A stretch of DNA of 7,682 bases from Hyphomicrobiales bacterium (lineage in GTDB: Bacteria; Pseudomonadota; Alphaproteobacteria; Rhizobiales; Kaistiaceae): contig JAFKJZ010000646.1 in assembly GCA_017305815.1 (NCBI GenBank), positions 1 through 7,682 on the forward strand, in the 5' to 3' direction. A model generated the notes under the pieces. That model was given only the letters and a program-made list of their open reading frames with translations. It had not been told where the DNA came from and did not search any database. How positions within the stretch are numbered: position 1 is the first letter of the stretch; each line of letters begins with the position of its first letter. The position numbers and the translations under genes are program-made. Positions 1 through 6,210 of the stretch are shown here, in pieces.

Positions 1-277
1 GGACGAGGCAGAGCGCGGCGAGCGCCGGCACGATCCGCCGCGCGCGCGCGGCGTAGAAGCGCCAGAGCGAGAAGCCGCCCCGATCGATGCCGTCCGCGAT
101 GATTCGCGTCATCAGGTAGCCCGAGACGACGAAAAAGAGGTCGACTCCGGCAAAGCCGCCCGTCAGCGGGCCGACACGGAAGTGATAGAGCACGACGCCC
201 ACGACCGCGATCACCCGCAACAGGTTGATGTCGAGGCGGAAACCGGAGCCGGTACTGGGGGCGGAGCTCAACGTCAT
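1..277 (-). CDS. Acyltransferase-3 (OafA/YrhL-type) membrane protein, N-terminal part
   Basis: Partial gene reading leftwards and cut by the window edge after about 92 residues; full family members have 350 or more. The visible part has the family's opening: residues 15-33 form a first membrane helix ending in Leu-Tyr-His-Phe (His32, the conserved histidine of this fold), residues 40-60 hold the Gly-Gly-Phe-Ala-Gly-Val-Asp-Leu-Phe-Phe-Val-Val-Ser-Gly-Tyr signature and second helix, and residues 74-86 carry the basic Phe-Tyr-Ala-Ala-Arg-Ala-Arg-Arg-Ile-Val-Pro loop before the third helix. Such inner-membrane proteins O-acylate sugars of O-antigen, exopolysaccharide or glucans; the substrate here cannot be told. 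The ATG at 277 is chosen because an in-frame TGA sits directly before it. No convincing Shine-Dalgarno sequence precedes it, so a slightly later start (TTG at 271) is possible. It is divergent from the prenyl synthase gene. Confidence 0.85.
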   Translation of the reverse strand, partial: MTLSSAPSTGSGFRLDINLLRVIAVVGVVLYHFRVGPLTGGFAGVDLFFVVSGYLMTRIIADGIDRGGFSLWRFYAARARRIVPALAALCLV

Positions 278-449
278 TCAGTGTGCTGCGTGGTGGATTT
301 CAATCAGAAATAGGCCTGCGCGCGCCGTCGAGCAATCACTCCGTCGCCGGCGGGACGGCTTCCTCTCTTCTTGGTGAACGCCCGCGCTTGACGAGCCCCT
401 CGAAGTCGCGGCAAGGCTTCCGGCACCCCGGCGTTTCGATGAGGCAATC
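278..449. other. Divergent intergenic region, acyltransferase / ispA
   Basis: 172 bp between two divergent starts. TTGACG at 388-393 is a fair -35 for the rightward gene but the matching -10 position (GCAAGG at 411-416) is poor. No strong palindrome or RNA structure was seen. Confidence 0.5.
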
Positions 450-1364
450 TTGGTTCTGCTTGACGATGAGTTTCTGGCGCGTCTGTCCGGCGCGGCGACG
501 GCGATCGAACGCGTGCTCGATCGCGTGCTCGGCTCCAATCCGCGCGAGGGCGAGATCGCTCGGCCGGTGCGCCTGATCGAGGCGATGCGCCATGCGACGC
601 TCGGTGGCGGCAAGCGGCTCCGGGCCTTCCTGGCGGTCGAGACGGCGCGCCTGTTCGATGCCGACGCCGAGGCGGCGCTGCGCGTCGGCGCCGCGCTCGA
701 ATGCCTGCATGCCTACAGCCTCGTGCATGACGACCTGCCGGCGATGGACGACGACGACTTGCGCCGCGGCCGGCCGACGGTGCATCGCGCCTTCGACGAG
801 GCGACGGCGATCCTTGCCGGCGACGCGCTGCAGACGCTCGCCTTCGATCTCCTGGCCGATCCGGCGACCGATGCCGATCCGCAGGTCCGTTCCGATCTCG
901 TGCTCGGCCTTGCCCGCGCCTCCGGCCTCGGCGGCATGGCCGGCGGCCAGATGCTCGACCTGCAGGCCGAGAAGGACACGCCGGACGAGGCGGCGATCCG
1001 CCGCCTGCAGGCGATGAAGACCGGTGCGCTGATCCGCTTCTCCTGCGAGGCGGGCGCCATTCTCGGCCGCGCCACGGCGGAAGACCGCGACCGTATCCGC
1101 CGGTTCGGCGAGGTCATCGGCCTCGCCTTCCAGCTTGCCGACGACATTCTCGACGAGACGGCGACGGCGGAAGCGCTCGGCAAGGCGACCGGCAAGGACT
1201 CTTCGCGCGGCAAGGGGACGCTGGTCGGGCTTTATGGTGTGACGCCGGTGCGCGCCATGCTCGACGGTCTCGTCGCCGAGGCGGAAGAATTGCTGGCGCC
1301 GTTCGGCGCGCGTGCCGTGACGCTGGCCGAGGCGGCCCGTTTCGTCGCCATTCGCGAGGCGTGA
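450..1364 (+). CDS. ispA: Polyprenyl synthetase, probable farnesyl diphosphate synthase
   Basis: Trans-isoprenyl diphosphate synthase of 304 residues, a normal length for bacterial farnesyl diphosphate synthase. It condenses isopentenyl diphosphate with allylic diphosphates in the cytosol, feeding quinone, carotenoid, hopanoid and undecaprenyl synthesis. Visible motifs: Gly-Gly-Gly-Lys-Arg-Leu-Arg at 52-58; the first aspartate-rich motif with Asp94, Asp95 and Asp100 in the six-residue-spaced form typical of type II FPP synthases; Arg105/Arg106 just after it; and the second aspartate-rich motif Asp231-Asp232-x-x-Asp235, followed by a Lys/Gly-rich loop. Start: no ATG or GTG lies in this frame between the stop at 375 and the family core, so the TTG at 450 is used; GAGG at 441-444 lies 5 nt upstream and supports it. 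Product chain length (C15 versus C20) is not certain from motifs alone. It is convergent with the YbaY/META gene across a hairpin. Confidence 0.9.
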   Translation: MVLLDDEFLARLSGAATAIERVLDRVLGSNPREGEIARPVRLIEAMRHATLGGGKRLRAFLAVETARLFDADAEAALRVGAALECLHAYSLVHDDLPAMDDDDLRRGRPTVHRAFDEATAILAGDALQTLAFDLLADPATDADPQVRSDLVLGLARASGLGGMAGGQMLDLQAEKDTPDEAAIRRLQAMKTGALIRFSCEAGAILGRATAEDRDRIRRFGEVIGLAFQLADDILDETATAEALGKATGKDSSRGKGTLVGLYGVTPVRAMLDGLVAEAEELLAPFGARAVTLAEAARFVAIREA

Positions 1365-2143
1365 CCGAAAAGGGCCGGCAACGCCGGCCCGCTTTCCTCA
1401 GGTCCTTGATGGTTCAGGCCTTGGTATTCTTGATGAGACCCGAGCGCGTCGAGGAATTTCCGCTCCTGTTCCATCTGCGCCGGTACGCAGGCCATCTGCG
1501 TCGCGCCGAGCGGGCCGATCTTGATCTTGCCGCCCTCGACGGTGGCCGTGCCGAAATAGCGGTTGCAGCCGCCGGAGCCGGAGATGCGGCCGCCGCCCTC
1601 GATCACCAGCGTCGACTGCACGATGTCGAGCACGCTGCTGCCGCCGATGTCCTCGGCCAGCCATTCCGTGCCCTTCAGCGGGGCTGCGGGGCCGGACGGC
1701 GCCGCGACCTTATCCTTGACCTGCACCTTGGCGGGTGCGTCCTTGTCGGCCATCCGCTGCACCAGGATCGTCACCGGTCCCTTGGTGGCGAAGGGGTCGA
1801 CAGGAACGGCCTCCTTGTTGATGAACAGCAGGTCGTCGCCGAGGTCGATCCGGGCCTGCAACTGGTAGCGGTGGCCCGGCTTGATCTTGGCGGGCGCGTA
1901 GTGAAGGCGGAAATCGATCGGCACCTGGCGGCCGCGCGGGCGAATGCGCTGCTTGGCGATCAGCTTGGCCGGCCGGTCGGCATGCGAGACATCGACCAGG
2001 CTGACGGTGACGGCCACTTTCGGGTCGAGGGCGATGCGCTCGCGATAGGTGACCGATCCGTCGAGCGGCCGCGCCAGCGCCACGCTCGGGGCGGCCAGAA
2101 TGGCGAGGGCAAACAACAGGCGCATCGGCAGAATGTTGACCAC
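1232..2143 (-). CDS. Secreted YbaY-domain plus META-domain protein, C-terminus probably frameshifted
   Basis: Exported protein of unknown function. Residues 7-24 form a signal peptide with an Ala-Leu-Ala cleavage site before Arg25; there is no lipobox cysteine. Residues 28-131 resemble the YbaY/YscW-type beta-sandwich domain, followed by a Lys/Ala/Pro linker (132-155) and a META (HslJ-like) domain from 156, with the hallmark Gly-Gly-Cys-Asn-Arg (191-195) and Met-Ala-Cys (217-219). META domains occur in heat-inducible or stress-related envelope proteins. Start: GTG at 2143 is preceded by GAGGA at the right distance; the inner ATG at 2125 has no such site. The META match stops at Leu234 (near 1442). 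The in-frame remainder runs through the terminator and antisense to ispA, and reads like a shadow. Another frame from about 1440 gives a short tail ending at TGA 1414-1416, with normal GC-rich third positions. The real gene therefore probably ended at 1414, and about 20-30 codons of META look missing or shifted. Confidence 0.7.
   Translation of the reverse strand: MVNILPMRLLFALAILAAPSVALARPLDGSVTYRERIALDPKVAVTVSLVDVSHADRPAKLIAKQRIRPRGRQVPIDFRLHYAPAKIKPGHRYQLQARIDLGDDLLFINKEAVPVDPFATKGPVTILVQRMADKDAPAKVQVKDKVAAPSGPAAPLKGTEWLAEDIGGSSVLDIVQSTLVIEGGGRISGSGGCNRYFGTATVEGGKIKIGPLGATQMACVPAQMEQERKFLDALGSHQEYQGLNHQGPEESGPALPALFGHASRMATKRAASASVTARAPNGASNSSASATRPSSMARTGVTP
1369..1394. terminator. Intrinsic terminator hairpin between convergent genes
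   Basis: Perfect 8-bp all-G/C stem (1372-1379 pairing with 1383-1390) with a 3-nt loop, starting 7 nt after the last base of the ispA stop codon. Read rightwards it is followed by GCTTTCC; read leftwards it is followed by TTTTCGG, so the better U-tract serves the leftward YbaY/META gene. It probably works in both directions. Its place, beyond the out-of-frame stops at 1414 and 1398, is one reason to doubt the in-frame stop of the leftward gene at 1232. Confidence 0.75.
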
Positions 2144-2245
2144 GATCGATCCTCGTCAGAACCAGCGGATGACAAAGATCTAGTCGTTACGGAAGCACCC
2201 GTAAACGGGGAGAAAATGACGCGTGGCTATGGCGCCAGCTTCGGC

Positions 2246-3547
2246 CTACTCCGCCGCTTCCGGCGACTCCGCCTTGTGGCCAATCCCAAACCGCTTTTCG
2301 ATGTAGTCGTCGACCAGCTTGCGGAAGTCGTCGGCGATCTGCGGGCCGCGCAAGGTCACCGCCTTCTTGCCGTCGATGAAGACCGGGGCCGCCGGCGTCT
2401 CGCCGGTGCCGGGGAGCGAGATGCCGATGTCGGCATGCTTCGATTCACCGGGGCCGTTGACGATGCAGCCCATCACCGCGACCTTCAGCGCCTCGACGCC
2501 CGGATAACGCTCGCGCCAGACTGGCATCGAGGTGCGGATGTCTTCCTGGATGCGGCTCGCCAGTTCCTGGAACACGGTCGAGGTCGTGCGGCCGCAGCCG
2601 GGGCAGGCGGCGACGATCGGCAGGAAGGCACGGAACCCCATGGTCTGCAGCAGTTCCTGCGCCACCTGCACCTCGCGCGTGCGGTCGCCGTTCGGCTCCG
2701 GCGTCAGCGAGACGCGGATGGTGTCGCCGATGCCTTCCTGCAGCAGAATGCCCATGGCGGCCGAGGAGGCGACGATGCCCTTGGTGCCCATGCCGGCCTC
2801 GGTCAGGCCGAGATGCAGGCAATGGTCGGAGCGGCGGGCGAGATCGCGATAGACGGCGATAAGGTCCTGCACGTTCGAGACCTTGGCCGACAGGATGATC
2901 TTGTCGCGCGGCAGGCCGATCGACTCGGCGAGCTTGGCCGACAGGATGGCCGACTGGCAGATCGCCTCGCGCATCACGGCCGCGGCGGAGATCGGCGTGG
3001 CGGAGGCAGCGTTCTCGTCCATCAGCCGGGTCAAAAGGTCCTGGTCGAGCGAGCCCCAGTTGACGCCGATGCGCACCGGCTTGTCGTACCGGATCGCGAG
3101 CTCGATCAGGGTCGCGAACTGGCGGTCGCGCTTCTCGCCGAAGCCGACATTGCCGGGATTGATGCGGTATTTGTCGAGCGCCTCGGCGCAGGCCGGGTGA
3201 TCGGTCAGGAGCTTGTGGCCGATATAGTGGAAGTCGCCGATGAGCGGCACGTTGATCCGCCTGGCGAGAAGCTTTTCCTTGATGAAGGGCACGGCCGCCG
3301 CCGCCTCGTCGCGGTCGACGGTGATGCGGACCAGTTCCGAGCCGGCGCGGGCGAGCGCCGCGACCTGCGCCACCGTCGCGTCGATGTCGGCGGTGTCGGT
3401 GTTGGTCATCGACTGCACGACGACCGGCGCATCGCCGCCGACGCGCACCTTGCCGACGCGGACGGATACGGCGCGTCGGCGCGCAAGCGGACCGGCGAGG
3501 GATTCGGAGGGCAGATCGGCGGGAGCGTTCATGGCGGGCTCAGTCAT
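2246..3547 (-). CDS. ispG: 4-hydroxy-3-methylbut-2-enyl-diphosphate synthase
   Basis: IspG (GcpE), 433 residues from this start. It reductively converts methylerythritol cyclodiphosphate to HMBPP, the penultimate step of the MEP isoprenoid pathway, using a 4Fe-4S cluster in the cytosol. Residues about 24-300 form the TIM-barrel domain (opening [10 protein letters not shown]; later [10 protein letters not shown]). The C-terminal cluster domain has Cys315-Pro-Gly-Cys318 and Cys361, with Glu368 seven residues on, the same Cys-to-Glu spacing as in E. coli IspG. It is longer than the E. coli protein (about 370 residues), as usual for alphaproteobacteria. The frame is open up to 3634, but the region above 3551 is a palindromic repeat. 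ATG at 3547 is preceded by GAGAGGTGAA, which lies within that repeat, and is the best start. zur lies upstream on the same strand, and the YbaY/META gene follows 102 bp downstream. Confidence 0.96.
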   Translation of the reverse strand: MTEPAMNAPADLPSESLAGPLARRRAVSVRVGKVRVGGDAPVVVQSMTNTDTADIDATVAQVAALARAGSELVRITVDRDEAAAAVPFIKEKLLARRINVPLIGDFHYIGHKLLTDHPACAEALDKYRINPGNVGFGEKRDRQFATLIELAIRYDKPVRIGVNWGSLDQDLLTRLMDENAASATPISAAAVMREAICQSAILSAKLAESIGLPRDKIILSAKVSNVQDLIAVYRDLARRSDHCLHLGLTEAGMGTKGIVASSAAMGILLQEGIGDTIRVSLTPEPNGDRTREVQVAQELLQTMGFRAFLPIVAACPGCGRTTSTVFQELASRIQEDIRTSMPVWRERYPGVEALKVAVMGCIVNGPGESKHADIGISLPGTGETPAAPVFIDGKKAVTLRGPQIADDFRKLVDDYIEKRFGIGHKAESPEAAE

Positions 3548-3551
3548 GACT

Positions 3552-3561
3552 TTCACCTCTC
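3552..3561 (-). promoter_or_regulatory. ispG ribosome binding site within a repeat hairpin
   Basis: On the leftward strand GAGAGGTGAA ends 4 nt before the ispG ATG (3547), with AGG 8 nt from it, a strong Shine-Dalgarno match. The same bases form most of the 3' arm of a perfect 9-bp stem (3555-3563 with 3567-3575, loop 3564-3566). In the mRNA the binding site could be masked. It decides the ispG start. Confidence 0.6.
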
Positions 3562-3676
3562 CCCGAGGGAGAGGTCGGCCCGACAGGGCCGGTTGAGGGT
3601 TTACGGCGTTTCCGGAGAGGGCGTAAGCCCTCACCCGCCGACTTCGTCGTCGACGTCTCCCTCAGGGAGAGGTGAA
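3552..3676. repeat. 125-bp palindromic intergenic repeat with 12-bp terminal inverted repeats
   Basis: The ends are perfect inverted repeats: TTCACCTCTCCC at 3552-3563 and its complement at 3665-3676. Inside are nested hairpins: 3555-3563 with 3567-3575 (9 bp perfect, 3-nt loop); 3576-3581 with 3586-3591 (6 bp, 4-nt loop); 3594-3605 with 3622-3633 (12 bp with one G-T pair); and 3653-3661 with 3665-3673 (8 of 9). It fills most of the gap between zur and ispG. The architecture resembles the small palindromic mosaic repeats described in rhizobia and Brucella (RIME-like, about 100-130 bp); membership of a named family is not shown. It encodes no protein. Only one copy lies in this window, so dispersed copies are inferred. 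Confidence 0.75.
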
Positions 3677-3680
3677 GGGG

Positions 3681-3692
3681 CGCGATATCGCG
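3681..3692. promoter_or_regulatory. 12-bp perfect palindrome CGCGATATCGCG, possible operator
   Basis: A perfect palindrome lies between the repeat end (3676) and the zur stop codon (3721-3723), about 134 bp upstream of the ispG ATG. It could be a dimeric regulator site or a leftover of another repeat unit. No cognate regulator is identified, and GC-rich genomes make such words by chance. Confidence 0.3.
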
Positions 3693-3720
3693 AGACATCA
3701 GCCCGTGCCGCGACATTGCG

Positions 3721-4248
3721 CTACCCCGCCTTGCGGCAGCGGGCGCAGAGGCCGCGGATTTCGATGATCGGGGCGCTCGGCGCGAAGCCGGCCGCCTGCG
3801 TCACGGCAGCGAGCGCTTCGGTCAGCGCGGCGGAGGACGCCTCGCCGGCGGCCCCGCAGTTCTCGCAGAGCAGGAACACGGTCGCCGCGCCATGGCCGGG
3901 CTTGTCGTGCCCCTCCGGCCCGCGCGAGCAGGCGATATAGGCGTTGCGGCTCTCGATCCGGTGCGCGAAGCCGTGCTCGACCAGGAACTCCAGCGCCCGG
4001 TAGACGGAGACCGGCGCCGGGCGCGGACCGTCGGCGGCAAGGCGGTCGATCACCTCATAGGCGCTGGCGGGAACGTGGCTTTCGGCGAGCGCCGCCAGAA
4101 CCTTGCGGCGCTGCTCGGTGAAGCGCAGTCCCTCGGCGGCGGAGATCGCCTCGGCATGGGCGATCGCATCGCGCGCGCAATGGTCGTGGTCATGGTCGCG
4201 GTGTTCGAGCATGATCTCGCCGGTTCCGTGCTTTGCTCCGCTCGTCAT
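3721..4248 (-). CDS. zur: Fur-family zinc-uptake regulator (Zur)
   Basis: Fur-superfamily repressor, 175 residues. Residues 36-105 form the winged-helix DNA-binding domain (Phe-Thr-Glu-Gln-Arg-Arg-Lys-Val-Leu, then Pro-Val-Ser-Val-Tyr-Arg-Ala-Leu at 79-86). Two CxxC pairs, Cys128/Cys131 and Cys168/Cys171, make the structural zinc site. A candidate sensing site uses His96, Cys107, His114 or His119, and Glu136; His-to-Cys spacing of 11 and CxxC-to-Glu spacing of 5 match E. coli Zur, and Cys107 argues for Zur rather than Fur or Mur. With zinc bound, such proteins repress zinc-uptake genes; no zinc transporter lies in this window. The N-terminus has an unusual His-Asp-His-Asp-His-Cys run (19-24). 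Start: ATG at 4248 follows GAGGA at 4-nt spacing; the frame opens further to 4323, and a later ATG at 4212 is possible. It is divergent from the 3-hydroxybutyrate dehydrogenase gene. Confidence 0.85.
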   Translation of the reverse strand: MTSGAKHGTGEIMLEHRDHDHDHCARDAIAHAEAISAAEGLRFTEQRRKVLAALAESHVPASAYEVIDRLAADGPRPAPVSVYRALEFLVEHGFAHRIESRNAYIACSRGPEGHDKPGHGAATVFLLCENCGAAGEASSAALTEALAAVTQAAGFAPSAPIIEIRGLCARCRKAG

Positions 4249-4431
4249 CCAATCCTCATGCGCATGGCCCAAGGCAGCCGTTGCGGGTCCGCTGCGCCGC
4301 GTTCTAGCACGGATCGCCTGCAAGACCGAGCGGGGCGCGACATCGGCGCCGCCTTCCCTTGCTGTTGCGCTGCAATATATGGTCGATTGGGTCGGTTCTC
4401 ACCCCTTATCATTCATCCCGGAGACGAATTC
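4249..4431. other. Divergent intergenic region, zur / bdhA
   Basis: 183 bp presumably holding both promoters. The only AT-rich patch is around 4373-4381, with TTGC-GCT-GCAA (4365-4375) as a short inverted repeat beside it. No sequence resembling an AT-rich alphaproteobacterial Zur box was seen, so autoregulation cannot be claimed. Confidence 0.5.
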
Positions 4432-5229
4432 ATGGCGAAGGACGGTCACCTCAAGGACAAGGTCGCGCTGGTGACAGGATCGACATCCGGCATCGGCCTC
4501 GGCATGGCGCGGGCCATGGCCGGCGCCGGCGCGCATCTGGTGCTGAACGGTTTCGGCGATGCGGTGGCGATCGAGAAGCTGCGCGCAGACCTCGCGGCCG
4601 AGTTCGGCGTCGAGGTCCGCTACTCCGCCGCCGACATGACCCGCGAGGACGAGATCGCGGCGATGATCGGCGATGTCGAGAAGGAATTCGGCGCCGTCGA
4701 CGTGCTGGTCAACAATGCCGGCGTCCAGCATGTCGCGCCGATCGACGAGTTTCCGATCGACAAATGGAACCTGATCATCGCCCTGAACCTGTCCGCCGCC
4801 TTCCACGCCATCCGCCTCGCCTTGCCGGCGATGCGGCGGAAGGGATGGGGTCGCATCATCTCGACCGCCTCGGCGCATGCGCTGGTCGCCTCGCCCTTCA
4901 AGGTCGCCTATGTCGCGGCGAAGCACGGCATCGCCGGCGTCACCAAGACGGTGGCGCTGGAGACCGCCGAGCACGGCATCACCGTCAACGCCATCTGCCC
5001 AGGCTATGTCTGGACGCCGCTCGTGGAGAAGCAGATTCCGGCGACCGCGGTGGCGCGCGGCATGACCGAGGAGCAGGTGAAGAAGGACGTCATCCTCGCG
5101 GCGCAGCCGACCAAGGAGTTCGTGAAGGTCGAGGAGGTGGCGGCGCTGGCGCTGTTCCTGACGACGGAGGCCGCCCGCTCGATCACCGGTTCGCTGCAGT
5201 CGATCGACGGCGGCTGGACGGCGGCATGA
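4432..5229 (+). CDS. bdhA: D-3-hydroxybutyrate dehydrogenase (classical SDR)
   Basis: NAD-dependent short-chain dehydrogenase of 265 residues, interconverting D-3-hydroxybutyrate and acetoacetate in polyhydroxybutyrate breakdown and ketone-body use. Visible motifs: Thr15-Gly-Ser-Thr-Ser-Gly-Ile-Gly22 cofactor loop; Asn94-Asn-Ala-Gly97; catalytic tetrad Asn119, Ser147, Tyr160, Lys164. The function call rests on Gln99, His149, Lys157 and Gln201, which fall exactly 5 positions after the substrate-carboxylate residues recalled for Pseudomonas fragi 3-hydroxybutyrate dehydrogenase (Gln94, His144, Lys152, Gln196); the catalytic residues are offset by the same 5. The C-terminal Gln-Ser-Ile-Asp-Gly-Gly-Trp is also typical. 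ATG at 4432 follows GGAG (4420-4423) at 8-nt spacing. The stop overlaps the patatin ATG by 4 bp, so the two are co-transcribed; a bdhA-patatin operon is also known in Legionella pneumophila (bdhA-patD). Confidence 0.95.
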   Translation: MAKDGHLKDKVALVTGSTSGIGLGMARAMAGAGAHLVLNGFGDAVAIEKLRADLAAEFGVEVRYSAADMTREDEIAAMIGDVEKEFGAVDVLVNNAGVQHVAPIDEFPIDKWNLIIALNLSAAFHAIRLALPAMRRKGWGRIISTASAHALVASPFKVAYVAAKHGIAGVTKTVALETAEHGITVNAICPGYVWTPLVEKQIPATAVARGMTEEQVKKDVILAAQPTKEFVKVEEVAALALFLTTEAARSITGSLQSIDGGWTAA

Positions 5230-6210
5230 GCACGCCGGCCACGGGGCGGAAGACGATCAATCTCGGCCTGCAGGGTGGCGGCGCCCATGGCGCCTTCACC
5301 TGGGGCGTGCTCGACAGGCTGCTCGAGGATGGCCGGCTCCGCTTCGAGGGCATTTCCGGCACCAGCGCCGGCGCGCTGAACGCCGTGGCGCTCGCCGACG
5401 GAATGGCGCGTGATGGCGCGGCGGGCGCGCGCGCCCGCCTGCACGAGTTCTGGATGCGGGTCAGTGCCGCAGGCCGGGCCGGCGCCTCGGCGCGCGATTT
5501 CATCGGCGCCTGGATGGGGGCGTGGCGGATGCCAGCGATGCAGCCCTTCCGCATGATCGAGGCTATGACGAATTTCTCGTCGCCCTATGGCTTCAACCCG
5601 ATGAACATCAACCCGCTGCGCGAGATCGTCGTCGAGATGGTGGATTTCGAGCGGGTCCGCGCCTGCGCCGCGCCAAGGCTGTTCATCTCCGCGACGGCGG
5701 TAAAGACCGGCAAGATCAAGGTGTTTTCAGATGGCGCCATCACTGCCGATGCCGTGATGGCCTCGGCCTGCCTGCCCTATCTGTTCCAGACCGTCGAGGT
5801 CGATGGCGAGCCTTATTGGGACGGCGGTTTCACGGGAAACCCCGCTCGTCCAGATCAACCCGATCGAGCGTACAACGGTGCCGACCTCGGCCAAGGAGAT
5901 CCTCGAGCGGATGAGCGAGATCACGTTCAACGCCTCGCTGCTGCGCGAATTCCGAGCCATCGACTTCGTCAACCGGATGCTCGACCAGGGCCGGCTCGAT
6001 CCCGGCGTCTATCGTCGCAGCCGAGTCCATCGCGTCGACGCCGGCAAAGCCCTGGAGAATTTCAGCGCCTCGACCAAGTTCGATACGTCGCGCGCCTTCT
6101 TCGAGGAACTCCATGCCGCGGGCCGCGAGGCGGCCGGGGAATGGCTTCAGGCTCATTTCGACGATATAGGCGTGCGCGATACCGTGGACTTGAGGGCGCA
6201 GTTCCAGTGA
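5226..6210 (+). pseudogene. Patatin-like phospholipase, frameshifted near 5846
   Basis: Patatin-family serine lipase/esterase split between two frames. Frame one (5226 to about 5846) holds the oxyanion loop Gly17-Gly-Gly-Ala-His-Gly22, nucleophile Ser47 in Gly-Thr-Ser-Ala-Gly, and catalytic Asp199 in Trp-Asp-Gly-Gly. It breaks right after Gly-Asn-Pro-Ala. The family then continues from 5848 in the next frame (Val-Gln-Ile-Asn-Pro-Ile-Glu-Arg, then Phe-Asn-Ala-Ser-Leu-Leu-Arg-Glu) to the TGA at 6208-6210, ending Thr-Val-Asp-Leu like relatives. Relatives usually have about 15 residues between these segments, so a small frameshifting deletion explains it better than a one-base slip. The dyad survives but the C-terminal third is lost in frame. 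It starts within the bdhA stop (ATGA) and ends overlapping the GNAT start (GTGA). Intact relatives hydrolyse lipids or related esters; here the gene is broken or mis-assembled. Confidence 0.85.

Noticed and set aside
38..51. CG dinucleotide run
   Set aside because: It encodes the conserved basic loop of the acyltransferase and is explained by codon usage.
439..576. Alternative ATG at 439 ahead of ispA
   Set aside because: It is in another frame and yields Arg/Ser-rich shadow sequence; the synthase motifs are in the frame of the TTG at 450.
2198..2209. CCCG-TAAA-CGGG hairpin between ispG and the META gene
   Set aside because: Only 4-5 bp of stem and no T-run in the direction of transcription.
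3548..3634. N-terminal extension of ispG to the start at 3634
   Set aside because: These codons are the palindromic repeat; the ATG at 3547 has the proper ribosome binding site and gives a family-like N-terminus.
3552..3676. CRISPR array or full insertion sequence
   Set aside because: There are no regularly spaced identical repeats with spacers and no transposase; it is a single short palindromic unit.
1361..3940. Very long rightward open frame (over 850 codons) opposite the META gene and ispG
   Set aside because: It is antisense to clearly recognised ispG and YbaY/META coding sequence, is rich in Arg/Asp/Gly as shadow frames in GC-rich DNA are, and shows no domain.
4249..4323. 25-residue N-terminal extension of Zur
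   Set aside because: It has no family resemblance, and the ATG at 4248 has GAGGA upstream.
4359..4382. Possible bdhA promoter (TTGCTG with TATATG)
   Set aside because: Spacing between the two elements does not fit a sigma-70 promoter; no better pair was found.
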